Shown: positions 18,358 through 27,606, counted from the stretch's first letter. The stretch is 64,000 nt of DNA from Capnocytophaga bilenii (GCF_017565765.1 NZ_JAGDYP010000003.1:62001-126000); one strand, 5' to 3'. The notes: generated by a model not told the origin, from the letters alone. Made by a program: numbers and translations.

Positions 18358-19140
18358 TTATTTGTAAAGAGTTTTTCCGTAAAGTTCAGCTACTTTATCC
18401 CAGTCAATCACATTGAAAAAATTAGCAATGTAATCGCCTCGTTTGTTTTGATATTTCAAGTAATAAGCGTGTTCCCACACATCCATAGCCAAGATAGGCA
18501 CTCCGCTTACGCCTATGTTGGGCATCAAAGGGTTATCTTGGTTGGCAGTGCTCACCACGCTTAGTTTTTCGTCATTTACTACCAAGAAAGCCCAGCCCGA
18601 ACCAAAACGCTTGCTACCCGCTTCAGCAAATGCTTTTTTGAAGTTCTCAAAGCTGCCAAAGTCGCGCTTAATAGCCTCCATCAGTGTGCCTTTAGGCTCA
18701 CCACCTCCTTTAGGTGATATTACCCCAAAATACATATTGTGGTTGTAGTAGCCCCCCGCATTATTGCGCAAAGCAGCATTATTAGGGTCTAAGTTTTTAA
18801 GTACCTCTTCTATGCTTTGTGAAGCGTAAGGAGTACCTGCTACAGCTTTGTTCAGGTTGTGCAAGTAGCCCACATAGTGTTTAGAAAAGTGAATGTACAT
18901 CGTTTCGGCATCAATATAGTCAGCCACAGCATCGTAATCGTAGGGCAGTGGTATTACTGCAAAAGCCCCTTTGTCGGCTTTTGTTACTACATCTATGGGT
19001 TTGCCGTAATCTTGCTTGTGGCAAGATTTTTCAGTCTTTTTGCACTTTTTAGATTTCTTTTCTTGGGCATAAGTAGTTCCCACGCCCATTGCCATTGCCA
19101 ATGCTATAGCCGCAACAGTGAATGTTCTTTTTAGTAACAT
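18358..19140 (-). CDS. Exported iron/manganese superoxide dismutase
   Basis: 260 residues, about 55 longer than a cytosolic SOD because of a Sec signal (AMGVGTTYAQ) and a Lys/Cys-rich linker (KKSKKCKKTEKSCHK). The SOD domain shows YIDAETMYIHFSKHYVGYLHN with two His, NNAGGYYNHNMYF, FGSGWAFLVV, and the C-terminal ligand motif AMDVWEHAYYLKY. The usual GGHxNH is GGYYNH here, while ANQDNP has the Gln placement of Mn or cambialistic forms. It should detoxify superoxide in the periplasm or outside. It sits between pheA (30 bp) and the DUF2723 gene (18 bp). Confidence 0.93.
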   Translation of the reverse strand: MLLKRTFTVAAIALAMAMGVGTTYAQEKKSKKCKKTEKSCHKQDYGKPIDVVTKADKGAFAVIPLPYDYDAVADYIDAETMYIHFSKHYVGYLHNLNKAVAGTPYASQSIEEVLKNLDPNNAALRNNAGGYYNHNMYFGVISPKGGGEPKGTLMEAIKRDFGSFENFKKAFAEAGSKRFGSGWAFLVVNDEKLSVVSTANQDNPLMPNIGVSGVPILAMDVWEHAYYLKYQNKRGDYIANFFNVIDWDKVAELYGKTLYK

Positions 19141-19170
19141 ATTTCGTTTTTTATTAGTGATTTGTTTTTA

Positions 19171-20010
19171 TTATTTATCATTGCGATGCTCTTTATACAC
19201 CCCCAGCACTTTCAGCTCTTCAGTCATTACCTGCAGCAAATAAAGTGCCCGCTCATAGTTGCGAAGGTCATCAAAAGAAGCATCTACAAAGAAAGCGTAT
19301 TTCCAAGGGGTATCAATCACAGGCATTGATTGTATTTTGCTCATATTCAGCTCGCAATCGCGCAATACGTTTAGCACTGTAGCTAGGCTACCACTTTTGT
19401 CGTACAACTGAAACTTCAGCGAAACCTTGTTGCAATCGTCAGTAGGCAATACAGCAGCAGCAGTGCTTAGCACTACAAAACGCGTTGCATTGCGCTGTAT
19501 GGTTTGTATGCTATGTGCCAAAATACCCAAGTTGTAAAGGCTTGCGGCAGCACTCGATGCGATAGCAGCCACTCCCTTTTCGCCTTGCTCAGCTATTTGC
19601 TTGGCAGCCGTAGCAGTATCGGGAGCTTCCACCAGCCTAATGTGCGGCTTATCAGCAAAATAGTCTTTACATTGCAGCAAAGCCATATAGTGCGACCGTA
19701 CTTCAGTAATATCCTCCAAAGTTTGCCCAGCAAGCGCCAACAAATGATGTTGAATATTCATATAGTACTCGCCCCGTATGTGCAAGTTGTGCTTATCTAT
19801 AAGCGTATAGTTAGGCAGTATCGCACCTGCAATACTATTTTCAATAGCCATTACTCCCCACGCAGCAGCCCCGCTCAAAAGCGTTTGTACTAAGGTGTCA
19901 AAGTTTCGGCACTCTACCACCTCTATCGCTTTGCCAAAATAAGCCTCAGCAGCCTGATAGTGAAACGCCCCTTTAGTTCCCTGAATGGCAACTACTGTAG
20001 GCTTTCCCAT
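19171..20010 (-). CDS. pheA: Prephenate dehydratase with ACT domain
   Basis: 279 residues. The catalytic part has IQGTKGAFHYQAA at the start, AIENSIAGAILPNY, and NATRFVVLS with the essential Thr-Arg-Phe. Residues about 195-270 form an ACT domain (KVSLKFQL, GSLATVLNVLRDCELNMSKI, WKYAFFVDA) expected to bind phenylalanine for feedback inhibition; the canonical ESRP motif is replaced by QSMPV. It converts prephenate to phenylpyruvate. Its ATG overlaps the stop of the upstream UPF0173 gene by one base. Confidence 0.93.
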   Translation of the reverse strand: MGKPTVVAIQGTKGAFHYQAAEAYFGKAIEVVECRNFDTLVQTLLSGAAAWGVMAIENSIAGAILPNYTLIDKHNLHIRGEYYMNIQHHLLALAGQTLEDITEVRSHYMALLQCKDYFADKPHIRLVEAPDTATAAKQIAEQGEKGVAAIASSAAASLYNLGILAHSIQTIQRNATRFVVLSTAAAVLPTDDCNKVSLKFQLYDKSGSLATVLNVLRDCELNMSKIQSMPVIDTPWKYAFFVDASFDDLRNYERALYLLQVMTEELKVLGVYKEHRNDK

Positions 20011-20696
20011 TATATTTGTAGTTCTTGTCCTACATTCAGCAATATCAAGTCTTTGCCTTTAGCTTTAAAACTGCGTACAGCAGCCTCTTTATCATCTACT
20101 TTTATAAAGCGGTTCGTATCGTAGTGATAACCCAACACACGGTTGCACTTCACAAAGTCCGAAGCCATAATAGCATCATCCACGTCCATAGTAAAGTTGC
20201 CCCCTATAGGTAGTACTGCAAGGTCAAGTTTATAGCGCACCGGAATAAGCTGCATATCAAAATGCAAAGCTGTAGCCCCCGCTATATAGATGCTTCTGTC
20301 GTTTGTTTTAATCACAAAGCCACAAGCACAACCACCACCAGCACCACCGTTATCAAAAGTAGAAGAGTGCAAAGCAGGAACCATTTTTACACTTCCAAAG
20401 TTGAAGTCAAACGAACCACCCAAATCCATAGGGTGCGCATTTTCTATTCCAAGACCAAAAAAGTGATTTGTAATCTCGTAGTTAGAAATAATTTGCGCTT
20501 TGGTACGTTTGGCAATAGCCTCCACATCGTAAGTGTGATCTTGTTGCGCAGTAGTGATGAGAATAAAGTCAGCAGGTACCGAATTGATGTCGATACTGCT
20601 TGCCAAAGGGTTATCCGAGATAAAAGGGTCTACCAACAAATGTGTGTTCCCAATTTTGATACCCACGCAGGCGTGTCCGTAGTAAGTTAATTCCAT
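20010..20696 (-). CDS. UPF0173 metallo-hydrolase-like protein with degraded metal site
   Basis: 228 residues, full UPF0173 length, with intact family framework (TYYGHACVGIKIGN, LLVDPFISDNP, ISNYEITNHFF, HPMDLGGSFDFNFG). The metal ligands are not: family HxHxDH is TxQxDH here (T49, Q51, D53, H54), the ligand Asp of AGDTAL is Ala141, and PIGDNFTM reads PIGGNFTM. His110 and His191 remain. The codons at these places are clear (ACT, CAA, GCT). Enzymatic activity of the normal type seems unlikely; a binding role is possible. It lies between menA and pheA, and in related bacteria this family often sits among men genes. Confidence 0.85.
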   Translation of the reverse strand: MELTYYGHACVGIKIGNTHLLVDPFISDNPLASSIDINSVPADFILITTAQQDHTYDVEAIAKRTKAQIISNYEITNHFFGLGIENAHPMDLGGSFDFNFGSVKMVPALHSSTFDNGGAGGGCACGFVIKTNDRSIYIAGATALHFDMQLIPVRYKLDLAVLPIGGNFTMDVDDAIMASDFVKCNRVLGYHYDTNRFIKVDDKEAAVRSFKAKGKDLILLNVGQELQI

Positions 20697-20730
20697 AGTT
20701 ATTATGATAATTAAAAAGATATATTAAATT

Positions 20731-21633
20731 CTAACGACTCCCAAGCAATAGCAATACCGAAAGCAAAAATGTACTAAGTGCCACCACTTTCAGTTCCTTA
20801 TCCAATAGCTTAAGGTCTTTATTTTGTCGTACCCTCAGCAAATGTGCTACCAAAGGCACAAATGCCAATATATAAAGCAGTTCCCATCGCATCTGCAAAC
20901 GCCATACCGAGTAGCCCAGCATCGAAACCATAGCCAAAACCACCAAGTAATAATGGTAATATTTTGCCAGTTCAATACCCATCTTTACTACCAAAGTATG
21001 TTTCCCCGACTGCTTATCATTCTCATAATCGCGCATATTGTTTAGGTTCAGCACAGCTACACTCAGCAAGCCTATAGCAGTAGCAGGCAAAAAAATATAA
21101 GCAGGCAATTCTTGCCTATACAAAAAATAACTGCCTACAACACTTACCAAACCAAAAAATACAAACACAAATACATCGCCCAGCCCGCGATAGCCATACG
21201 CCGATTTGCCTACCGTATATTTAATAGCGGCTACGATGCACAAAGCCCCAAGAATGAGGAAAATGAGTACATAGCCCAAATTCTCCAAGCCAAAAGCTGC
21301 GTATATAAGTGCTATAGCCGAAAGAAACGACAAGGCAGCCGTAATTATCACCACGCGCTTTAGTTCGCTACGCGTGATAGCACCACTTTGCAGAGCCCGT
21401 TTAGGACCCAAGCGCTGGTCGTTGTCCGTACCCTTTACCCCATCGCCATAGTCGTTGGCAAAGTTGGAGAGTATTTGGAATAGTATGGTGGTGAGCAATG
21501 CTAGCACAAAAATATCAGTTCTGAACCCCTCTACATCTTCACGGCGAGCAATAGCACTCCCTGTAATAATCCCCGCCACCGATAGCGGCAAAGTGCGCAA
21601 GCGTGCTGCACTGATAAGCGTTTTTATCGTCAT
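20731..21633 (-). CDS. menA: 1,4-dihydroxy-2-naphthoate polyprenyltransferase
   Basis: 300 residues, UbiA-superfamily membrane protein with eight or nine hydrophobic helices. The first aspartate-rich motif is [20 protein letters not shown] and the second is [19 protein letters not shown], both typical of MenA. It prenylates DHNA to demethylmenaquinone. The menB gene lies 34 kb away in this window. The start ATG overlaps the obg stop (4 bp), indicating coupling. Confidence 0.95.
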   Translation of the reverse strand: MTIKTLISAARLRTLPLSVAGIITGSAIARREDVEGFRTDIFVLALLTTILFQILSNFANDYGDGVKGTDNDQRLGPKRALQSGAITRSELKRVVIITAALSFLSAIALIYAAFGLENLGYVLIFLILGALCIVAAIKYTVGKSAYGYRGLGDVFVFVFFGLVSVVGSYFLYRQELPAYIFLPATAIGLLSVAVLNLNNMRDYENDKQSGKHTLVVKMGIELAKYYHYYLVVLAMVSMLGYSVWRLQMRWELLYILAFVPLVAHLLRVRQNKDLKLLDKELKVVALSTFLLSVLLLLGSR

Positions 21634-22637
21634 AGCTCAGTATTAATCATCGCCCACAACCTATCTTTAAGCACCTGCAACCCCTTCCCCGATACAGACG
21701 AGATAAACAAGAAAGGCACATCGGCTAAACTTGCCTGTAACTCGTGGCGAAGGGCTTCAGTAAGCTCCTCGTCCAATATATCAGCTTTAGAAATTGCTAT
21801 CAATCGCTGTTTGTCTAATAGTTCAGGGTTATAAGCCTCTAGTTCGTTTAGCAAAATGCGGTATTCAGCAGCAATATCATCGCTATCAGCTGCTATTACA
21901 AACAGCAAAGCAGCGTTGCGCTCTATATGACGCAAAAAGTAATGCCCTAAGCCTTTGCCTTCGGCTGCCCCTTCTATAATACCGGGGATATCAGCCATTA
22001 CAAACGATTGATAGTCGCGATGTTCTACAATTCCTAAGTTGGGTTTTAGGGTCGTAAAAGGATAATCGGCAATTTTAGGCTTTGCCGAAGTAAGTACCGA
22101 GAGCAGGGTCGATTTGCCAGCATTGGGGAAACCTACCAAACCTACATCAGCCAATACCTTCAGCTCTAATAACAACTCGCGTTCTTCACCAGGTAACCCT
22201 GGTTGTGCATAGCGCGGCGTTTGATTGGTAGCGGTGCGGAAATGCCAATTGCCTAAGCCCCCCTTGCCCCCACGCAAGCAGATGATTTCTTGCGCATCTT
22301 CGGTAATTTCAAAGAGGACTTCCTCAGTAAAGGCATCTTTTACAATAGTTCCTAAAGGCACTTCTATATACACATCTTTACCATCAGCACCAAAACTACG
22401 GTTAGCACCACCCGCCTCGCCGTGGCTTGCTACAAAATGCTTCTGAAATTTAAAGTGGATAAGCGTCCAGAGGTGCTTATTACCCCTAAAGATAATATGC
22501 CCTCCCCTACCGCCATCACCACCATCGGGACCTCCTTTGGGTACAAATTTTTCTCGATGTAGGTGCATAGAGCCTGCGCCTCCTTTTCCTGATGCGGCGT
22601 ATATCTTTACGTAATCGGTAAAGTTCCCTTCTGTCAT
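21630..22637 (-). CDS. obg: GTPase Obg/CgtA
   Basis: 335 residues. The glycine-rich Obg fold occupies about 1-155 ([28 protein letters not shown]). The G domain follows: P-loop [11 protein letters not shown], switch [18 protein letters not shown], NKxD-type ISKAD, and SSVSGKGL. The C-terminal OCT extension of some Obg proteins is absent. It acts in 50S ribosome maturation and stress signalling. One-base overlap with hpt-adk upstream and four-base overlap with menA downstream. Confidence 0.97.
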   Translation of the reverse strand: MTEGNFTDYVKIYAASGKGGAGSMHLHREKFVPKGGPDGGDGGRGGHIIFRGNKHLWTLIHFKFQKHFVASHGEAGGANRSFGADGKDVYIEVPLGTIVKDAFTEEVLFEITEDAQEIICLRGGKGGLGNWHFRTATNQTPRYAQPGLPGEERELLLELKVLADVGLVGFPNAGKSTLLSVLTSAKPKIADYPFTTLKPNLGIVEHRDYQSFVMADIPGIIEGAAEGKGLGHYFLRHIERNAALLFVIAADSDDIAAEYRILLNELEAYNPELLDKQRLIAISKADILDEELTEALRHELQASLADVPFLFISSVSGKGLQVLKDRLWAMINTEL

Positions 22638-23761
22638 TATTTACTTTTTATGAGGTCTATTGCTTGTGATAGACGCTGTGTAATTTCCTCGATACTGCCT
22701 ATACCATCAATAGGATAATATTTGCCTTGTTGTTGGTAGTAAGCAATCAAAGGAGCTGTTTTTTCGTTGTATTCGGCAAAGCGGTTGCGTATTTTAGTTT
22801 CATCTTGGTCATCAGCACGACCACTTACTTTGCCGCGCCCTATGATGCGCTCTACAAGCACTTCGTCATCAGCCTCAAGAGCTAAAGTGCCGTGTATTTT
22901 CATATCTTTTGAAGCTAAAAAAGCATCTAAGGCTTCTGCTTGTGCAATAGTACGTGGGAAGCCATCGAATATAAACCCTTTAGCATCAGGATTTTTGGCT
23001 ACTTCTTCTTGTAGCATTTTTATAGTAACATCATCGGGCACAAGGTCGCCGCGGTCGGTATATGAGCGCACCAAACGTCCTAATTCGGTTTCGTTTTTGA
23101 TGTGATAACGGAAAATATCACCTGTTGAGATGTGTACTAATCCGTATTTTTCTTTTAAGAATGCGGCTTGTGTGCCTTTGCCAGCTCCTGGCTTGCCAAA
23201 AAGTACTATGTTTGTCATTGTTAATGAGGTATTTAGTTGATATACTTCGGGAAGGTTACGCCCCAGTTCGTCATAATCTAAGCCGTAGCCTACTATAAAA
23301 CGATTAGGGATAGGTTTCCCTACGTAATCTATTTTCAAATCTTTGGTATAGGCATCGGGCTTAAAGAAAAGCGTAGCGATGCGGAAAGAATGTACCTTTT
23401 TATCAGCAAAGATACGATAAATTTCTTCAAGTGTATTGCCTGTATCTACAATATCTTCTATCACAACTACATCTTTTCCTTCTAAATCATCGGAAAGACC
23501 AATGAGGTGATGTATTTTTCCTGAGCTTTGAGTTCCCTCATAAGAAGCCATTTTTACAAACGACAACTCGCAGAGCCCTTTGTAACGCCTCACAAGGTCG
23601 GCAGCAAACATAAATGAGCCGTTTAGTATACATACGAATACGGGGCGGCTATCGCCTAAATCTTGATAGATTTCATCTGCCACTCGCGCTACTATTTCCT
23701 GCAATTGTACTGCAGTTACGTAGGGTTCAAAAGTTTTGTCGTGTAATTTAATAAGTGACAT
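22637..23761 (-). CDS. Fused hypoxanthine phosphoribosyltransferase-adenylate kinase
   Basis: 374 residues in one uninterrupted frame. Residues 1-180 are [32 protein letters not shown], and PRPP loop [14 protein letters not shown] (98-111). Residues 182-374 are adenylate kinase: P-loop [10 protein letters not shown] (189-198), [24 protein letters not shown], and a short LID ([14 protein letters not shown]) without zinc cysteines. Met182 could also start free Adk. The pairing couples purine salvage (hypoxanthine to IMP) and AMP/ADP balance. It heads the minus-strand run to 14429. Many flavobacterial adenylate kinases of about 370-390 residues share this layout. Confidence 0.93.
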   Translation of the reverse strand: MSLIKLHDKTFEPYVTAVQLQEIVARVADEIYQDLGDSRPVFVCILNGSFMFAADLVRRYKGLCELSFVKMASYEGTQSSGKIHHLIGLSDDLEGKDVVVIEDIVDTGNTLEEIYRIFADKKVHSFRIATLFFKPDAYTKDLKIDYVGKPIPNRFIVGYGLDYDELGRNLPEVYQLNTSLTMTNIVLFGKPGAGKGTQAAFLKEKYGLVHISTGDIFRYHIKNETELGRLVRSYTDRGDLVPDDVTIKMLQEEVAKNPDAKGFIFDGFPRTIAQAEALDAFLASKDMKIHGTLALEADDEVLVERIIGRGKVSGRADDQDETKIRNRFAEYNEKTAPLIAYYQQQGKYYPIDGIGSIEEITQRLSQAIDLIKSK

Positions 23762-23809
23762 TTTATATAATTTTTTGTTGTTAATTTTGTATTAAGGCTG
23801 CTCCAGCCC

Positions 23810-23940
23810 TGCCAGCTTTCCTTCGCTCAAGCTTCGTCACATACTCGGCTGTGCCAGCTCGCCGACTTTCCTTCGCTTATCCTTCGCTTATCCTTCGCTT
23901 ATCCTTCGCTTATCCTTCGCTCAACCTTCGCTCAGGCTAA
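23810..23940. repeat. Dispersed composite repeat with 11-bp units
   Basis: The same block as near 12241: CACATACTCGGCTGTGCCAG, TCGCCGACTTTCC, then five consecutive units of TTATCCTTCGC (11 bp) and a CAACCTTCGCTCAGG end. It occupies most of the 210-bp gap before the next gene and is followed by the unrelated word family CTAACGACTAGCGACTAAGG. Confidence 0.75.
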
Positions 23941-23971
23941 CGACTAGCGACTAAGGACTAACGACTCATCC

Positions 23972-24652
23972 CTACGGTAATATTTCGCCTACTGATATGT
24001 CGCAGCGGTGCCCTGGTTGCCCGTGCGGAGGGTTAGGTTTGCCCGACCAGCCTGGCTCGGTAGTACCTGTGTGTTGTTGTGCTTGTTGGGGGTCTATAAC
24101 TACCTGTTGTTGTATGGTTTGTGCTGCGGGCTGTGCTGGGGCTGCTTGTTGTTGTGCTGGGGCACTATTTAGCGGTGCTCCTACAGGGATATCGCAACGA
24201 TGCCCTGGTTGCCCGTGGGGAGGGTTTAGTTTTTCGCCATTAGCTCCCACATAGCTTTGAGGCTGCTGCACTTGTACTAACTGCTGTGTTTCGTTAGATA
24301 CAGCTGGTAGTGCCGAAGGGTCTGTAGCGGTAGCGTTTGTTTGTACCTGATTGATTATCTGGCTATCGTTTGGAAGCGGAGCCCCTACAGCTATATCGCA
24401 ACGGTGCCCTGGCTCGCCGTGTGGAGGGTTCAGCATTACCCCCTGCGCGCCTCCTGCCGAAGCTGTAGGCATTGCCAAGTTCGTATTATTAGCGTTGTCA
24501 AAAGGATTGCCCTCTCTTGTTTTACTGCGCTGCGCTTCAGCCATTTGGGTATTGGCAAGTGCTTCTTCATCTACGGCTATTTCGCTTGGAGTATTATTAC
24601 AAGCAACCAAGCCAAGAAGCGCAAAAGCAAAATATGAGAAACGTATTTTCAT
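23972..24652 (-). CDS. Lipoprotein with three NPPHGxPGHRCD repeats
   Basis: 226 residues from the ATG at 24652, chosen because it gives a clean signal peptide with lipobox LVAC. Three near-identical 20-residue modules follow: NPPHGEPGHRCDIAVGAP, NPPHGQPGHRCDIPVGAP and NPPHGQPGHRCDISVGEI, the last at the C-terminus. They are joined by Gln/Ala/Thr-rich low-complexity linkers. Each module has one Cys and two His, so metal binding or redox is thinkable. The motif occurs in flavobacterial proteins of unknown role. A -7 box (complement of 24686-24693) precedes the start. Confidence 0.8.
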   Translation of the reverse strand: MKIRFSYFAFALLGLVACNNTPSEIAVDEEALANTQMAEAQRSKTREGNPFDNANNTNLAMPTASAGGAQGVMLNPPHGEPGHRCDIAVGAPLPNDSQIINQVQTNATATDPSALPAVSNETQQLVQVQQPQSYVGANGEKLNPPHGQPGHRCDIPVGAPLNSAPAQQQAAPAQPAAQTIQQQVVIDPQQAQQHTGTTEPGWSGKPNPPHGQPGHRCDISVGEILP

Positions 24653-24685
24653 TGTTAGATTTTTATATTTGAAACATTCAATGCG

Positions 24686-24693
24686 CAAAGGTA
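24686..24693 (-). promoter_or_regulatory. -7 element for the repeat lipoprotein
   Basis: Minus-strand TACCTTTG matches TAnnTTTG, about 34 bp upstream of the chosen ATG. No -33 match at the usual spacing. Confidence 0.4.
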
Positions 24694-24874
24694 CAAAATT
24701 ATTTTGAATTTTGAATTTTCCATTTTCATTTTTTTGCCGAAGTGTTTAGTCATTCGTAAATTGAAGCAAATCAGTAAATCGACTAAACGAACTTATCAAC
24801 TCAAGTTTTTTAGTATAATAGCTAATAACAACTAAAATAGTAAAAGTTATATTGTAAGTTTTATATTTGAATTG

Positions 24875-25594
24875 TTAAACATTATGTCTGTACACTTCTT
24901 CAAACGGCAATCTAAACCTTTCTCCCCAGATACCGCGTTCTTCACGAATCCCACAAGTGACAACCATACTCACTTCAGCCCCATAAGGTAGGTGTAGCAG
25001 TTTTTTAATCCGATGGCTATCATACCCCCCTAACGGACAAGTATCGTAGCCTTGCTCAGCCATTGCTAAGATAAAAGTTTGCGCTATAAGTCCGCAGCTT
25101 TTATGTACTTCTACGCGTATATCACCTTCAGAGAGTTCTCGCACCATAGGGCGAAACCAACCGATTACCCCAGAGAGTTTGCGGAAAGCTCCTAATAAGC
25201 CAAAAAACCGACTATACACAAAGGGGATTAGTTTCTGGTATTGGTTTTCTTTATCTTTAATGCGTTTGGCTTGCCTTTCGGGCGGACTATTGCGCTGTAT
25301 ATTGCCGCGTTCAAATTCCAAAATCATCTTGGCGTGCTGTCGGTGCTTATCTTGACGGGTAACGAACACCACCATCTGTTGTGCCGTGCTGGCTGTAAGC
25401 TGGCTGAGGCAGGCGTGAGCTAACTTTTCTAACAAAGCTTTATCAGTAATATGGTACAGCTCGTATAGTTGCATGTTGAAACCTGTAGGAGCTAAGGTAG
25501 CGAGCTTAAGGCATTCTTGTACCTTTTCCTCACTGATGGGCGTAGGCGCATAATAGCGTACCGCCCTGCGAAAGTTTAAAATATCTTTTAACAT
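24875..25594 (-). CDS. Nitroreductase-family flavoprotein
   Basis: 239 residues with the nitroreductase pattern: FRRAVRYYAPTPI at the N-terminus (FMN phosphate-binding basic residues), LATLAPTGFNMQLYELYHI, and a late GIRE segment. It likely binds FMN and reduces small electrophiles with NAD(P)H; substrate unknown. It stands alone, with a -7 box (TACTTTTG, complement of 25651-25658) 57 bp upstream. Confidence 0.88.
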   Translation of the reverse strand: MLKDILNFRRAVRYYAPTPISEEKVQECLKLATLAPTGFNMQLYELYHITDKALLEKLAHACLSQLTASTAQQMVVFVTRQDKHRQHAKMILEFERGNIQRNSPPERQAKRIKDKENQYQKLIPFVYSRFFGLLGAFRKLSGVIGWFRPMVRELSEGDIRVEVHKSCGLIAQTFILAMAEQGYDTCPLGGYDSHRIKKLLHLPYGAEVSMVVTCGIREERGIWGERFRLPFEEVYRHNV

Positions 25595-25650
25595 ATAGTC
25601 GTTAGGTGTTAATAAATTAAGTTAGTAACAATACTTTTAGTTTCAGCGAA

Positions 25651-25658
25651 CAAAAGTA
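25651..25658 (-). promoter_or_regulatory. -7 element for the nitroreductase gene
   Basis: Minus-strand TACTTTTG matches the TAnnTTTG consensus, 57 bp before the ATG. The -33 element is not clear. Confidence 0.4.
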
Positions 25659-25685
25659 CAAAATAATTTCTAAAAACTCACTATC

Positions 25686-26489
25686 TTACCAAGTGATAAC
25701 TCTATCTACGATAGCTTGCTGCTCCGAAGCCGTTCTACGCAAATAGATACGAGTAGTCTCAATACTCTCGTGCCCCATAAGGTCTGCCAGAAGCGAAATA
25801 TCATTAAAAGCCTCCAAGAAATTTTTGGCATATCTATGCCTAAATGAATGCGGATAAACCACTTGAGTATTCATACCATATTTCTCAGCAAAAGATTTAA
25901 GTTTTTGAGCAATACCACGCGTAGTAATACGTTCTCCTAAGCGATTAACGAAAAGATAGCCCGATGTTTTCTTTTGTGTTTTAAGCCATTGTGTAGCCTC
26001 ATTGCGCAGTTGTTCAGGAATAAAAAGCCGCCTCACTTTGCCGCCCTTAGTATAAAGGTCAAAGTAACCAATCTGCACGTGTTCAGCTTTTATTTGGATA
26101 AGCTCACTAACCCTTGCACCGGTAGCTGCTAAAAAGCGCACCACGAAGTACCACATAGGGTTCTCTTCCTGTCGCAGTTGCTCTTTCAAGAAAAGGTAAT
26201 CCGCCTGACTAATCACGTTTTCCAAATAAGTGCGCTGTTGTACTTTTACCGATTTAAGTCGAAGTTTAGGCTTACCGATATGTTCCAGAAATTTATTAAG
26301 AGCCTGAATGCGCAAGTTCACCGTTTTAGGTTTAAAATGCTCTATCAGGTAGTTTTTGTAGAACAAAAGGTTTTTCTTGTTGAAGGATTGGTATTTGCAG
26401 AGGAAGTCATTCACAGCAAATAGGTAGGCAGTAATTGTATTTTCAGCCATATTGCGCTCTTTAAGAGCCATTTCAAAGGTTGTAACCAT
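25686..26489 (-). CDS. Tyrosine recombinase (probable DNA invertase)
   Basis: 267 residues from ATG 26489. An N-terminal SAM-like core-binding domain (about 1-80) precedes the catalytic domain with all expected residues: R126 (GARVSEL), K148 (TKGGKVRR), H214 and R217 (HSFRHRY), H240 (LMGHESIETT) and the nucleophile Y249 (IYLRR). Size and motifs fit XerC/D-like integrases and the Bacteroides invertases that drive phase variation. It begins only 50 bp from a 37-bp repeat whose inverted partner is 3.1 kb away inside a restriction-modification gene, so inversion of that segment is the most likely role. An upstream in-frame ATG at 26522 is less likely. Confidence 0.9.
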   Translation of the reverse strand: MVTTFEMALKERNMAENTITAYLFAVNDFLCKYQSFNKKNLLFYKNYLIEHFKPKTVNLRIQALNKFLEHIGKPKLRLKSVKVQQRTYLENVISQADYLFLKEQLRQEENPMWYFVVRFLAATGARVSELIQIKAEHVQIGYFDLYTKGGKVRRLFIPEQLRNEATQWLKTQKKTSGYLFVNRLGERITTRGIAQKLKSFAEKYGMNTQVVYPHSFRHRYAKNFLEAFNDISLLADLMGHESIETTRIYLRRTASEQQAIVDRVITW

Positions 26490-26527
26490 ATCGTTTTGTT
26501 TTTTATATATTAATGGGTACAATATAA

Positions 26528-27562
26528 GAAAAACTTGTTATAGACACTATTATAGGAAATCCACCCTATCAGGTAACTACAGAAAACACAAGCGATACCC
26601 CTGTTTACCACTTATTTATTGATTTAGCCTCAAAGCTTTCTCAGCGGGTATCTCTTATAACACCTGCACGTTATCTATTTAATGCTGGCAAAACCCCAGA
26701 AGATTGGAATACTAAAATACTAAATGATAAACATTTCAAAGTAGTTTGGTATAAAGCAAATAGTACAGATGTTTTCCCAAATGTAGATATAGAAGGAGGA
26801 ATAGCTGTGATGTATAGAGATAGCAAACAGTGTTTTGAAAAAATAGGAACATTTACTGCCTATCCCCAACTTAATGAGATTGTGAACAAAGTTGAAACGC
26901 TTAGTAAAAAAGGAGCTTTTGCAAAATTGATATATGCCCCTGAAAGTTATCGTCTTTCTCAACAACTACACAAAGAACATCCTTGGGTAATAGAGCGTTT
27001 GAGCAAAGGGCATCCTTATGATATTACTACAAATATCTTTGAAAAGTTGCCTGAAATTTTTACAGAGAACATAAAAGGAGGATATTGTTTTTTTGGAAGA
27101 TTAAAAAATGAACGTTGTTATCGATGGATTAAAAAAGAATATATTGTCTCTCACCCTAACTTAGAGAAGTTTAAAGTGATTGTACCAAAGAGCAATGGTT
27201 CAGGAGCTTTGGGAGGAGGGATAATTACTCCTATAATAGGAGAACCTATAATAGGAGAACCTCTAACTGGGAGTACGCAAACATTCATCAGTATTGGAGC
27301 ATTTAATACTCGTGAAGAAGCTGAAGCCTGTCTGAAGTATGTGAAAACAAAGTTTGCCCGTACTATGTTAGGTGTCCTTAAGGCTACACAAGATAACAAA
27401 AAGAAAACTTGGAATAATGTTCCTCTGCAAGACTTTACTTCTTCAAGCGATATTGATTGGTCGCAAACCATTGAAGAAATTGATAAGCAACTTTATACTA
27501 AATATCACCTTTCAGAAGATGAAATCGCTTTTATCGAACGAATGATAAAGCCAATGGTTTAA
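26528..27562 (+). pseudogene. Silent alternative C-terminal cassette of the R-M gene
   Basis: The frame is open from just after a stop at 26525 to 27562, with no start at its head. From 26540 it reads IDTIIGNPPYQV, identical to residues 981-992 of the large R-M protein, then diverges (VTTENTSDTPVYHLFIDLAS), and shares scattered blocks: KVIVPxxxGSG, a Phe/Gly block near GAFNTREEA, and the ending IAFIERMIKPMV against IVYIEKMIRPME. It is 340 codons versus 317 for the expressed half. It has methylase motif IV but no motif I, helicase or start. It fits a stored target-recognition half brought into frame by inversion. Translation from GTG 26807 is formally possible but would lose NPPY. Confidence 0.85.
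26540..26576 (+). repeat. Left inverted repeat (probable recombination site)
   Basis: 37 bp; the reverse complement of 29660-29696 with one mismatch (C at 26566 against T). It contains TATTATAGGAAATCCACC and encodes DTIIGNPPYQV in the cassette frame. It lies 50 bp from the recombinase ATG. Confidence 0.9.
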
Positions 27563-27575
27563 AAACTAAAAATAG

Positions 27576-27606
27576 TATAGAGAGGAAAACTGTACGCTAT
27601 TTTTGG
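27576..27606 (+). terminator. Imperfect terminator-like hairpin after the silent cassette
   Basis: The arms AAAAATAG and CTATTTTT, with partly paired interior, are followed by T residues. The right arm word TACGCTATTTTT is shared with the hairpin at 28705-28740 after the expressed half, so both alternative 3' ends end in related terminators. Confidence 0.5.

Noticed and set aside
27232-27262. 15-bp tandem duplication (ATAATAGGAGAACCT) in the silent cassette as a recombination signal
   Set aside because: It is in frame, lies well inside the recognition region and has no partner elsewhere; probably a local coding duplication.
26807-27562. Independent gene starting at GTG 26807
   Set aside because: Homology to the R-M protein begins at 26540, upstream of this codon, so it is part of a longer startless cassette rather than a free gene.
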